Shown piece by piece: positions 12,301-24,300 of a stretch of DNA of 64,000 bases. The first letter of the stretch is position 1; each line of letters begins with the position of its first letter. The notes beneath the pieces are model-generated. The model did not search any database. It had not been told where the DNA came from and worked only from the letters and a program-made list of their open reading frames with translations. The translations under genes and the position numbers were made by a program. This stretch comes from Elysia marginata (lineage: Eukaryota > Mollusca > Gastropoda > Plakobranchidae). The stretch is taken from assembly GCA_019649035.1 (NCBI GenBank), contig BMAT01005639.1, positions 374,276 to 438,275 on the forward strand, written 5' to 3'.

Positions 12301-15076
12301 GTTCTGTCCTCCATATTCATTTTGGTGTGTTTTAGCCGTGTTCACTTTTTTAATGTGTCTTTTTCTTTCTTTTCATAAGCTTTTGAAGTGCAGCAACTTT
12401 AATTCTACGAATTCTATGATTACTATTTCGGTATTTTTGGAATCATACAGGTCATAGCTGCACCTTTGTCTCTGCCCCCCCTCTCTTTTACAAAACTATG
12501 TTTCCCCCCAACTTTGATCTTTACATTCTATTCTTCAGCAATTAAGTTGCACTGTTCATGTTTCGAAAGTTTCTTCCCTTCCCGGTTTTAATCTGTGACT
12601 GTAGATTCGCCCTCACTGCTTGAACAATTTGATGAAAAGTTTCAGCATTTGCATTGTTGCTTTTCTAAAATAATTCTCTAAATCTCAAGTGATGTTTTCC
12701 CAGATACCTTAAAATGTTCTAACTGTGGCAATTTCTTTACTATATAACATATACAACAACCAAAAATTAAAAGAACAAGACTTGGGGACGGCTTTGTCCT
12801 GTGCGTGACTTTAATTTGATAAGGCAGCGTGCGAGGCGCCTTTATGGAGTGTGTCCTTAAAAAAAACAAGAAATAGCTTATGATTAGATGGTGTTAATTT
12901 TTTTCACTACTGATTATCTCGACATTAATAACAAAGAAAGAGTGAAAGTTAAAATCATTAAAATTTTCCTATCGTAATCTTACTCATTCTTTGATCATAT
13001 ATCTTCTTTAATCATACACAAAGAAGAAGTAATTTTCAAAAATAATTTCATTTATCCTTTCCATCCAAGCAGACAAGACAAAGGCAATAACATAAAAAGA
13101 CAGAGTCAAAATAGAAGCAAATAGAAGGCAAGAAAAAATTGAGTATTCTTCATTTTATTCTCAAAACATGTTCAGCATTGGCATGGGGAAAATTATTATT
13201 TAGTTAGCTTTAAGACATCAGTCTCAGTTATCTATATTCACAGCAACTACCATCGCTTCGACTATGTATTCCTAGTTCAACTTAGCACATTAAGGAAAAC
13301 ACGCTCAGAATAAGTGTGATATCAATGGGCAAAGAACACGTTATTTTCTTAGTTTTAAATCGTCGTAAAACCAAAAAGGCTTTGAATGGGCGGTGGAAAA
13401 GCTGAATATTTGCGATGTAATTAATATTATGCTGTTTCTACTTAGATAAGATGAACGTGTGTGATTCAACCTCTAATGAAAATGAATGTTGGCTTCTCCA
13501 GCACAACTTGTTCTTCACAAAAAGAAATATTATTCCATTTGACAAATACCAAAATCTGTTGAGACTAAACTGTAAATGTTTTAGAACGACTTCTTAAGGG
13601 GCAGCAACCAGTTTCCATTTGAACAAAATCAGATAAATTTCACTATGTATCCTATCTTTTGAACCAAAATGACTATCGTGGAAATTTTTGCACGAGTTAG
13701 ATTTATCAGCAGCTCTAAATAAAAACAGAAAAATACTTGTTCAAATAAACAATCAGAAGACATGTGGGTAAAAAAACAACTAAAACCAGCGATTAAAAAC
13801 CTAGTGTCTAAATTTATCAAAATTCAATAAAATTTTTATACTAGGTAAGAGCAAATAACAATCAAATACAGAGGAACACTTATGACGATACATACCCGTG
13901 CAACCATAATATGTACCTATGTATATACGCAATTTCCTTCACATTAGATTGATACCGGTTTAGATTTTAATATTCTTTGATAGCCACAAGGACTTGCATA
14001 AAAAAACTAATGAATTGTTACAACAAAACTCCTGCCACGTTTTATATATCTCACACATGAGCACACTTTCGTGTTGCCAAGAGGGCAAACTTGTCAGGAA
14101 ATGAACTCAAGTTAATGCAGAGCTGGTGCGTACAAGACAAGCTCCTGGTCAATGGTTTGGACAGCACGCGACAGGATTGGCAAGAGTAAAAAAAGTCTTC
14201 ATAATAGCACAGATCTGGAATAGTCTCCATTATTTAGAAAAAATCAGAGAGTTTACTAAAACACTATCATTTATTATTCGCAATACTGACACAGAATTTC
14301 AAAAATTAAATAGTAAGAGAAATCTAGAGTCAACAGGCAAAACTTTCGACAGACTTTCGTCTAATTTGGAATGCATTGGTCTTTTAGTATTGAAAGGACT
14401 TTATAATAACCCATTTTCTGTTCCTTCTTTGAATACACTCATCTTAAACTAAAAGCACTAAAATTTAAGAAATTAAAGAAGATAAGTTAGTACAACACAG
14501 CGCAGAAAAAAATTCTAAATAAAAAGTATATGCCTCCAAAGAAGGCATTAGTAACAAAACAAAATGTAAATGAATAGTGAGGCAAGACATCAGCAAAAAT
14601 AAAGAGTGTTTTAAAAGAAAAAACCTCAATTCAACTTCATACCACTAGGTCTAAATTTCACTAAATATTTTCTTTTTTTGAAAATGTGTTGTCTTCTGAG
14701 ATTTGACCTCTAGTACAAATAAGGGAAAAAAACCACAAACATAATGCTGAATATCCAAACAAAATTAACATCAAAGAAGATTTTCAGTTTCACATTCTTT
14801 AGTTCACAAAAGTTAGAGCTCATGTCAAATAAGTTGAACTGATTATTAAGCTTCACTAAAATGAATTTCTTGATACGTTGGCGCAGTCATATAGTTTAGA
14901 ACAAGAAATGGTAATACAATGCAAATGGCCATTGCATTTGATACAAGTATTTTTATCATAAAAAAAAATGACAATCTTTTCTCATCTGTAATCACATGAA
15001 TATGTCCACAGAATAAAGGAATGTGATAAAGGCATTGTGAAGTTTAAATAGTAATGATGAATAAAGTTTTTCATAT
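9392..15076. other. Gene-poor spacer between two convergent genes
   Basis: This DNA is AT-rich, has one assembly gap, and contains only short open frames of flank-like composition. I see no RNA gene, transposon ends or conserved coding signal. Both neighbouring genes point into it. Confidence 0.55.
10457..10539. other. Assembly gap
   Basis: Eighty-three N are followed directly by a 13-base poly-A run. The gap probably hides a homopolymer or other low-complexity DNA in the spacer between the two genes. Confidence 0.95.
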
Positions 15077-15082
15077 TTTATT
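15077..15082 (-). terminator. Possible poly(A) signal for the Fat4-like gene
   Basis: AATAAA on the - strand is the first exact match I saw downstream of the Fat stop codon, about 1.0 kb away. A 3' UTR of this size would be ordinary, but variant signals nearer the stop cannot be excluded. Confidence 0.3.
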
Positions 15083-15112
15083 ATGTTAAACCACCATTTT
15101 TTTTTGTCTTTC

Positions 15113-15290
15113 TGTCTGTCTTTTTTTCTCATTTTCCTCTTTCCAGTCTTGTTTTCTCTGGCTGTCTGCCTTGCTTTCTTTCTAAGTACTTGCTTGTCTT
15201 TCCACCTGGCTAGGTCTCTCTCTCTCTCTCTCTCAAACACTCTCTCTCTTGCACAAACACTTACTCTTTCTCTTTCTTTTGTTCCATCAT
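15113..15290. repeat. CT-rich low-complexity tract
   Basis: Pyrimidine-rich DNA with a pure (TC)n core around 15215-15234 lies about 0.8 kb beyond the Fat stop codon, near the likely 3' end of that transcript. Confidence 0.85.
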
Positions 15291-16088
15291 AAAATGTCCA
15301 ATTGCTTCTATATTTACATCTTCTGGAATACATCCTGGACTCACACATGCAACAAATACTTTAGTTTTACATCTGGTTTTTTTCAATTTTTCTATCTGTC
15401 TCTTTTCACTATAACTGTCTACTAGCGAGCAGTACTTTTCTATTTTCTTTCAAACTTTCAACCATAAGCAAAAGCGTTGAGATTCTTTGGGTTATTTTAA
15501 GGTTTTGGAAGCAGTTTGTGAAGCACACATAATTTTTTTACAGAATACCCAAACAGGTTTTTAAGCATCATCCCATTGTATGTCAAAATTAATTTGATGC
15601 CTATAACCTCGCGATAGCTTTTAAAATAATTTAAAAGTATTTAATTATTAAAACATTGTCTCGTCATGCTTTGTAATTGAACTATTTGAATCTGAAAAGA
15701 TGAAGTAGAACAGATAAATGACCAGTTATTAAAGCAAGACAGTAAATCATGTAGAGACAAAAGCACATGTGCTGTTGTTTTGTATATAATATAAAACTTT
15801 ACAATTTTCTACAGAAATGTGCTTGTATTTCTTAAATCCTACTTAAAAATTTCTATGAAAATATTGGCTGGACTTGTTCTCGTTCTGAAAGGGTAAATTA
15901 AAGCTATATATTTCCTTAAGGAATCTGCTCAGTAAATATTTGCATATATACTAAGGAATTTTACAAATATAACTAAGACCTATACAGATTTTTATAGTTT
16001 TGTATCCTTTTTCTACGATGATTATGTTCTTTACTCTTGTGAATATTACATAAATTCATTTTCTCTGGACTTTTTCCATAAGTTCTTA

Positions 16089-18334
16089 TCAAACATACTC
16101 TTCATAATCATGGTCAGGTGAACCTTCGACTTTTTCTCCTCCAGAATCAGGTAATTGAGCTATATCTCTAAAAACACCTACAAGTTTATCAAAATTTGGA
16201 CCCCAGTTTAGAAGAGTGTCAAAGTCATAGGGGCTGGGTAATGACCCTGGAATTCCTGCTCCTATTGCAGAACTTGGAGAACATTGCAGACGACCTCCTG
16301 ATTCTTCCTGGGTTTGGCTAGCAGGGCTTCCTGAAGACGAGACATTAGTGGAGGTGAAAGAATCACCATTAGAGTTAAGCCCGTCAGAATGAGGGCCTAT
16401 AGTCAACTCACTATTTTGATTATTAGCTGGGTGGTGAAGATTTGGCTGGTGGTCGTCCACCTCATTCTCTACCTCCTCTGCAACTTTAGAGAAGATGAGC
16501 TTTCCTGGGTCGCGATCCCTGATCATACGAGTGGCTAAATCATTGTTTGTATTGTCATACTCAAACTCAGAACATGTGAAGCTATCATTGGCTCCACTAT
16601 CATCTGAGCTGGAGTCTGGTGGATCTAACAGGAGAGAACTGTCCAGCACAGGATCATGAGCAGCCATTATGTGGTGCTGATGCGATGCCAGTAAGTGATG
16701 TTTGGGACCTGGACCTCCATGGGCACCAGCCCTTGGTCGGCCAGTGTTGTCCAAAGAGGAAGACACAGCATCCATCACACTGATTGGATCAGTGAGATCT
16801 GGTCTAGCATTAAGTCTGTTCACATCCTCCACTGTTAGTCCTTTGGGCAGAATCCCGTTGGAAACACCTCGTGGAGCTTTGATAGGCGGCAAGGGCCTGC
16901 TTTGTATGGTGGGGTTCATATGGGGATAGGATGGCGGATGTGCATTGTGGTGAGGTACACCAGTAGCTGAAGAGCTGGAACTATGACTGTGATGGCTACC
17001 AATAGATTGTGTGGAATCACTTCGACTGTTGTCGTGGTGATGGTGATGGTGGTGGTGATTGTTGTTCTGGTTTGTTGGACTGATACTGTTGCTGCTGTAG
17101 TTGTGCTGGTGGTGCCGATGGTTGTGAGGACTGCGTGGGTTGCGCACCACATTCAACTGAGTGAGTGGGCTCGTGCGGGAGCGAGATCCATCGGAGAGAT
17201 TAACTGCTGCTTGTGCTGAGCTAGGCCGCCCACCCACAGTGTGATTCCGCTCTGGCACAGCTGCTGGCACAGAGAGAGCAGAGCCTGTGATAGATACCGG
17301 GCTTTGCCTGGTGTGGTGCAGATGGGGATGCATGTGACCAGGTCCTACAGGGTGTGGAATCCCAGGCCCTGGACTGCTACGGTAACCTGGAACAAGATGT
17401 GCAGGGGGACTGTTCTCTCTGTATTTGTTGAAAAGATGATTGTTGAGAGGAGGGGGTGGAATGGGCTGCTGATGGTGATGATGATGATGCTGTTTCTGAT
17501 GGTGGTGATGGTGATGATGATGTACTCCGCCATTGTTGCGGAAGTCACGGTAATGGCGTATCATATCAGAAGGTGCTATATCTGAAGGAGCGATGCTGCT
17601 AGCATTTTCAAAATCGTAGTGTTCAGGTATGTCCTCATCACCTCCTACCCCCCCTCCCATCATAAGATCTCCACCGCCTTCCAGAATAACAGTCCCATCT
17701 GAAAGATGCAAGGGTTGCGGTGTGTTGGTGGAGTATCCAGATGATCCTCCAATCAGATCAGGCCTGTCACTGAGAGAGTTAGACTTGTGAGCAGCACTGT
17801 TAAGACTCTCGGCAATGTGGTTTCTGATAATAGCCTCTTCTTCACTGGCGTTGAGAGGGTAACGGTGGTTTACAGAGCCGTTCAGGCCAGGAACAATGTT
17901 TTCATGGATGTTCACATTGACCTTCCCGTTGGAAGAGTGTGAGGAACCTCCAGCACTGGATCCAGCTAAGCTTCCCATCCCGACACCGTCACGGCTCTGC
18001 TTCTTGGTGCGCACACATTTGTGGAACAGGTCGCGACGGGTGCGGAACAGCACAAACACAGCCACGATTATGATCAAAATGATGACAAAGAAGACAATGA
18101 CGACAATGATGCCCGTTTCCAGGCCTGCATCACCCTCAGCGACCAGGAGACAAGAGTAGGTCTCGCCCTCCACAAGGCAAGTGTTACCGCTCCCGCAAGG
18201 GTTGCCGGCGCAAAGGGCACCACATCCACCGCCCACTGAACCCTGAGCCGAGATAATGTATTTATCAGAGCCACTTCCGTTCAAGGGCAGCGGAGAATCA
18301 TTCAGCAAAAACTGGGACAGACAGCCGTCTAGGC
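16089..18334 (-). CDS. FAT4: Fat4-like terminal exon (LamG2 end, TM, cytoplasmic tail)
   Basis: The acceptor TTTTTTTCAG precedes (G)LDGCLSQFLLNDSPL. A juxtamembrane cysteine cluster (CGALCAGNPCGSGNTC) leads to a hydrophobic helix GIIVVIVFFVIILIIIVAV and a basic stop-transfer RTRRD. The tail has EHYDFENASSIAPSD with the IAPSD unit duplicated, His tracts (8 and 6 His) next to a Pro run, LTVEDVNRLNARPD, NDSFTCSEFEYDN, LLNWGPNFDKLVGVF and the final EEYV, a possible PDZ ligand. One 2.2 kb exon therefore encodes the whole signalling part of the receptor. The stop is TGA at 16091-16089. Confidence 0.96.
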
Positions 18335-21300
18335 CTGAAAAAAACCAAGAATATCAAAGTGTTAAGGACAACTGAATGCAACATTTTGGGCATTCATAAT
18401 GAGACAAAATGTCTCAAAACAACTAAGGAAATTTCATCACTCACATTTTTATTATGCATAGAGAAAAAATGAAAATGGTGCTATGGTGCTTTGCAACTTA
18501 AAGATAGGCACTTAAAATAGGACAGGGTAGAAATGAATATCTTTAAAAGGTATTACAAAACAAGATTTAAAGACAAAAAAGGCAAATAAAAAGGAGAGAA
18601 ATCCAACTAAATGAAAAGCGAATAAATTCTAATTAACAAGAAGCTGTAAAACACGGTAAACATACATGGAAAACTGAAAACAATGTGGATTAATACACAA
18701 GTATGAAATAAGGCAGAGAATGAACTTTCAAATAGAGGTACTAGTGCCAAACTCGTACCTTCGTAATAAAAAGAGATAATTGATAGTTATATAAACACTA
18801 TGGGGTTAATAGTTAAACCAACCATCATGCCAGGCATGACAATGAAAAACCCAAAATAGAGGTACAAAGCAGGATTGATGCTCACAGTACACACTCAGGT
18901 ATAAAGTAGGATTGATCATAATTTAATGCCTCACAGTACACACTCAGGTATAAAGTAAGATTAATGCCTCATTGTACACTCTCGGGTACTATAAAGCAGG
19001 GTTATTGCCTCACAGTACACACTTTCACACACTCTTAGTTTAATTATAGTGTACTCACCAGGCACTCTCTCATTATTGGGTGGAACTGTAGCTTCTCCAC
19101 TGATCGCCATCTCCACGATATTAAGTGAGTCGAAGTCGTAGGCTGTGCCAAAATCGCGCCTCTTGGACGCCTTGCCGTCCAGATCCAAGACGTAGGACGT
19201 GAGTGAGGCTCGTACCGTGACGTTGTGCCACTCTCCATCACTGATACCAGGTGCTGACAACGACAGCGGGTCGGTCACCGCATCACTGGTCTTGAGCAGG
19301 AAGTGAACATTTTGTTTGGAGAACTGGATCGGGTGGAAAAAGAAACAAAAAATCCAATGGATTTCATTCGGAAAAAATATCTTTTCTTTAGAAGAAAAAG
19401 AAACCCTGCCAATAAATGAAGAAGAAGCTAGGTGAAACTTAAGCTTGAAATGCTTTAAAAATAAATCTTTGCCCTGGTCATATATTGCCCTGTTTTTCAC
19501 CAAAACATTGTAGTCTAGAAATAGTTATCAAAAATAAACTGGGAAAAACATAGGTTATTAGACTTAGAAGAGTAAACAAATCTTTTTATGTAATAAATAA
19601 TGAGATAGATTTTAGGTTGTAGGCCTATAGATCATTCGTTTAAAGGAATTTCAGAGCATCGTTGTATTTACTCAAACATTCTAAAAATTATATATTTTTT
19701 TTTACATGCGATGACACATTATAGACAAAAAAAAGAAGGATGGAGGATCCATATAAAGCAACAAGTAATATTAATTTTGGTACTCAAAAAGGTAGTATAG
19801 CAGATTGCGTGTACAGAATTTGCTTATAAGGAGATAATGTAAGCATAGTTCTGGGAGAATAAATCATGTGTTAAGACTTATTTTATAGTCCTGGTTGGAA
19901 AGAGGAAATGAGTAATAAGATCTGCTATGTCCTCTTAACAACAACATGAAATTTAGAAGTTTATTTGCGTGAGAGATAGAGTAAGAGAGAGAGAGAGACA
20001 GAGAGAGAAAGAGAGAGAGAGAATGAGAGAGAGAGGGAGAGAGAGATAAGACTGACAGACAGAGACACAGAGGCATAGAGTGAGAGCAAGATACACAGAG
20101 TGAGAGAGAGAGGAGAGAAAAAAATGATTGCATACACATCCATGGAAAATCCTGTAACATTTTGTATGGTATAAGTTATCTGAAGGAACATGTCCGAAAA
20201 CGGCCCGCATGATATAAAAGCTTGCATCCAATACTCACCCATAGAAGACACGTGGCTTTTTCTGTCCTGGACACAAACAGCACACCCTGGTCAACAGTTG
20301 CCCGGAAGCGAATCATCACAGAAGATGTGGCTGAGTCAGTCCCGTCCAGGGCAGCCCTGCGCCGCCTACGACCTGACACTCCACCAGCTCGAGTAGCTGT
20401 AGCAGCCGCTGCCGCCAGTTTGGTGTCCCGGACATAGTTTGGGTTGAGAGTGTACTTCACTACAGCGTTGCTCCCCAGCGTGAATGGTTGCTTGGCTACA
20501 GTGAGGAAAACGTAGATTTCAGAAAATGCGTGACATAGAGCAAAAGACATTACGGTGATTATGTGTTGCATTCTAGTTAAAAAATATGTTTTACTGTGTT
20601 TGACGTTTTTAAATATGACAGAAAAGAACAAAAACAAACAAACAAACAAAAATCTAACGGATAATAAAAGGAGAGCTTAATTTATTTCTTCAGTTTCTTA
20701 TCTGTAGAATCATAACACTGACATATTTCCATGTGTACATATTATATCAAAACGAAATTAACAGTCTCCAGAAAAGCGGCCTAAAAGTAAAAACCTACAG
20801 AGTACTCACCGACGCGACAATGATCATCCATGTATTCTCCTGCACACATACAGGTTGCCCTGGTCCATTCGTCTACACAAGTTCCGCCATTGTAGCACAC
20901 ACCTGAGTCTGATGATGGCGTCTCGCCGTCCCCGACAATCATCGGCGCCGAGTCCCTCCCTGCCCAGCACAGATCGGCTGCTGAGGTACGTGGACATCCC
21001 TCGCTCACACCCCGCGCCTCAACAGGCCTGCTAACCCCTGAACCTGTTTGAGCTGAGTTTGAAGTCAAGGTGGGTGTCGCATCAACAGCCTGCCCGTTGA
21101 TGGAGACGCTGTGCATGCAGCCGACAAAGTCATGAGTAGACACCATTCCAGCATGATGGGGGAGGAGGTCCGCCTCGAACTGGGCGGGGCTTACACCTCC
21201 CAGGTTGATGTACTGACCTGACACTTGAGGCGACCTGACAAGACCAAAAGTTACAGTTAAAGAACATGAAACTGCACATTAAGGAATTCTGCGTTCTCCT

Positions 21301-24300
21301 TTTTTGCACAAGCCATTCACGGACTTTCTCATGCGTAAATCCATTTAGCTAGGAAAATCAGTTTAAAAAAGGGGGTGGAGGGTGGGTGTGTGGCGCCTAA
21401 CACGATTTGAGATTGAGGCTAAAAGATCAAGTGCAGATGATAAAAAAGAGCCTTTTTTTAGCAATAACCGTGCGTGCATTGCAATTGACAGAGAAAATGG
21501 TGGTTATTATTGTTTTCATCACCCACAAATGTATCAAAACAGATATTTTATTTTTCGGTTTTAAGGGTTTTCATATTTCGAGATAGTTTTAAAAACTCCT
21601 TTATTTTTTCCGGTTGATATCAACGCCGTATATCTAACCAATAATGCTTTTCTCCACCAAGGTTAAAAATCAACATGCTAACATGTAACAAAATGTAGCG
21701 GCACGATTGCTATGTTCAACCAGTTTGATTTTCCAGAAAATGTTAGGGGAGAAGAGTAACCTATTTACATATTATGAAATCAATATGAACATATGATTTC
21801 AATATCACAACATCAATAGCGATGCCACTGTAAATGATAAAGCAGGTGAGATATTCTACACAGACGATTCATAAGGTCTTTACTTCATTGCACCATGCAC
21901 CTTGTGCACAAGGCGTTCCACCACCTCGCCCTTCTTCGGCTTGATACAAGCACATTGTTGGCAGTCAGCGGAGAATTTTCATGTCTGTCCAGAAAAAAGC
22001 TATTTTTAGGACTCTCTTGTTTCTGGGGTCCCACATAATTGATGACCTCATCTAAGTTCCTTACAATCCATCCTTCACGGTTCTCTTCCGCATCGCATAC
22101 TCAGGTTTCTGCCAGACAGAACCGTTGCGAGTGTCAAGCTCTGTTACTGTTCTCAACCTTCAATCTCATAATTAATGAACCAGTCTTGTCTGGTATATTG
22201 TTCTCCCATCTTTAAAAAATCATATGTACACGTAACGTTCACAGCCGTTCGTTGGCTTGTGAAGATATTGTCTACCTAAAGCAGTCGATTTTCAAAAGTA
22301 TCAAAGTAGCCAGTAACTGTTTTGCTATTTACACCAGTAGCGGTTGTGCTTTATGCACTGTGCTTGAAACCTGATACTTAGTTCAACTGAGCAAAATTAT
22401 TTGCTCATTTCTACTCGCCAAACTTTAAAAACATGATATAGATCTAATAAACGTAAGTATGGTTTATCCAAGGTAAATTCCAAAAGAATATTTCAACTAT
22501 TGTTGGACCTACTGCTAGCCCATTTTCACTAATTCTAAAAATTAAAAGAAGCAATATTTATGCTGTCCAACAAATAACGCAAAGTGGCGTCCCCGGACCC
22601 GAGTCAAGTGTGGTTTGCATTGCTCAGATCTAGGGCAGATTATAACGGCCACCAGGCGGTGTTTCAGATCAATATTAAACAGTGATTAACTTGTCCTGCC
22701 ATGTGATTTCTTCTCAACTTAAGTGGATAATTCCACATACCGCGCCTAATCCGCCGCGAGGGCAGAGCATATTACTGTGAAACCGTAGCAATTCGATCTC
22801 GAGCCACTAGTTCTTACTTAATTAAAAGTGTCTTGTGTAGGGCAGCTGGCTATAACTCTAGCAGGTCCTCAGTTCAATCCTGGCAACTTACGTGTTAAAG
22901 AACGAAGAAACTGGTGTTAAAAACAATGAGAACTGGATTATGTAACGAAGGACTTCACCGATATGACAGAAAAAAAAACGCGCCTTATTTTGCAATTTAT
23001 CCAAAAGCATATCTTTAGTACTATGACTCAAATCCATGAATATCAACATAGGTAACGCATGGAACCCAGTAAAATTGTCTTTGCATAGGGTGTAAAAAAT
23101 ATCTTTTTAAAATATTTCAATTTTCACTTTGTGGCTCATTTGACTTGCTCAAACGGTCCTAAATATAACGCGAGACTACCCTAAAACAGGCTGAAAATAA
23201 ACCAAAAGTCTTTCTAAGCATAGCATTGTTCTTGCTTTCACCTCATGCAATTATAAGGATGGATAATCACAAAACATGTTAAATTGAAGCCTATAACCAA
23301 AACTTTTTATCTTCATTTGAATAATGAAGTCTTCACTTAATTAACTACAAAATCAACAAAATTATCATAGGTACTTTTTTAAGCACATAAACAAACACAC
23401 TGATCTTTTCCGCCGCTGTATGCACTACCCGGGTCTATGGCACGACCATCAAACACTAACATGTCAATCAACTTGGTGTTGTCTATGTTAAAAAATTATA
23501 CAGTTTGAAACAATTAAAACTTTTTTTTGTGGCGAAGGAAAGTAACTTTGTGTTTCTATGCTTAAGCAGTTTTCCGCTGCAAAGAAAACAGCGTTTAAGT
23601 ACGACTCTAATAAGTAATAAAAGGTGTCGGGTCTCGAAGCTACTCACCCCGAGTCAAAAGTCGCTTGATGGTAACAGCTTCTGTCTCGGCTGGTACAAGG
23701 CTCACACACCGATGCCTCACACTTCTGCAGCACCAGAGTGGCAGTCTGGTGGAAGAGAAACAGGGTAATGCTGATAATTTTTGAACATATTTAAGTACTA
23801 CAATATGTTGCAATAAAAGAACTATTTTGCGTAAGGAAATAAAATGGAACGACATACCGTATATTACAAACAGCACAAAATGATGGCCTCGCAATACTTT
23901 GGTGTTGTTTTTTTGTACGTGACTAAAAATAGAATAGAATTTTTGTATCGTATCTAAACACTATCTTGTGATGAGATGTGAACAAAGTGGAAGGGATGGT
24001 TCACAATCTTTTCTACCCAAAGATTTACAAAGACTTTTGAACTAAGTGAGACAGCTATGACCCAGCTGCGAATAAGTTGGGTTATTGACGATAAGCATGT
24101 CCGAAATATGACAAGCCCCTGAGCACATCCATTAGCTGCAATGTAAAAAGAATTTTAAAGCAAAGATATTTTGCTCTACAACTATAACTTTCTGACCTTT
24201 TAGAAAACCAACCCAGAAAGGAGACGCTAGTTTGCAATTTCTGAACAGTATTAGTAGGCTACATAGGTTCTTAACGGACTTTTTTTCATATTTCTTATAT

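Noticed and set aside
16702-18239. Several open frames on the + strand and alternate - strand frames within the Fat terminal exon
   Set aside because: They are shadows of the long GC-richer Fat coding frame.
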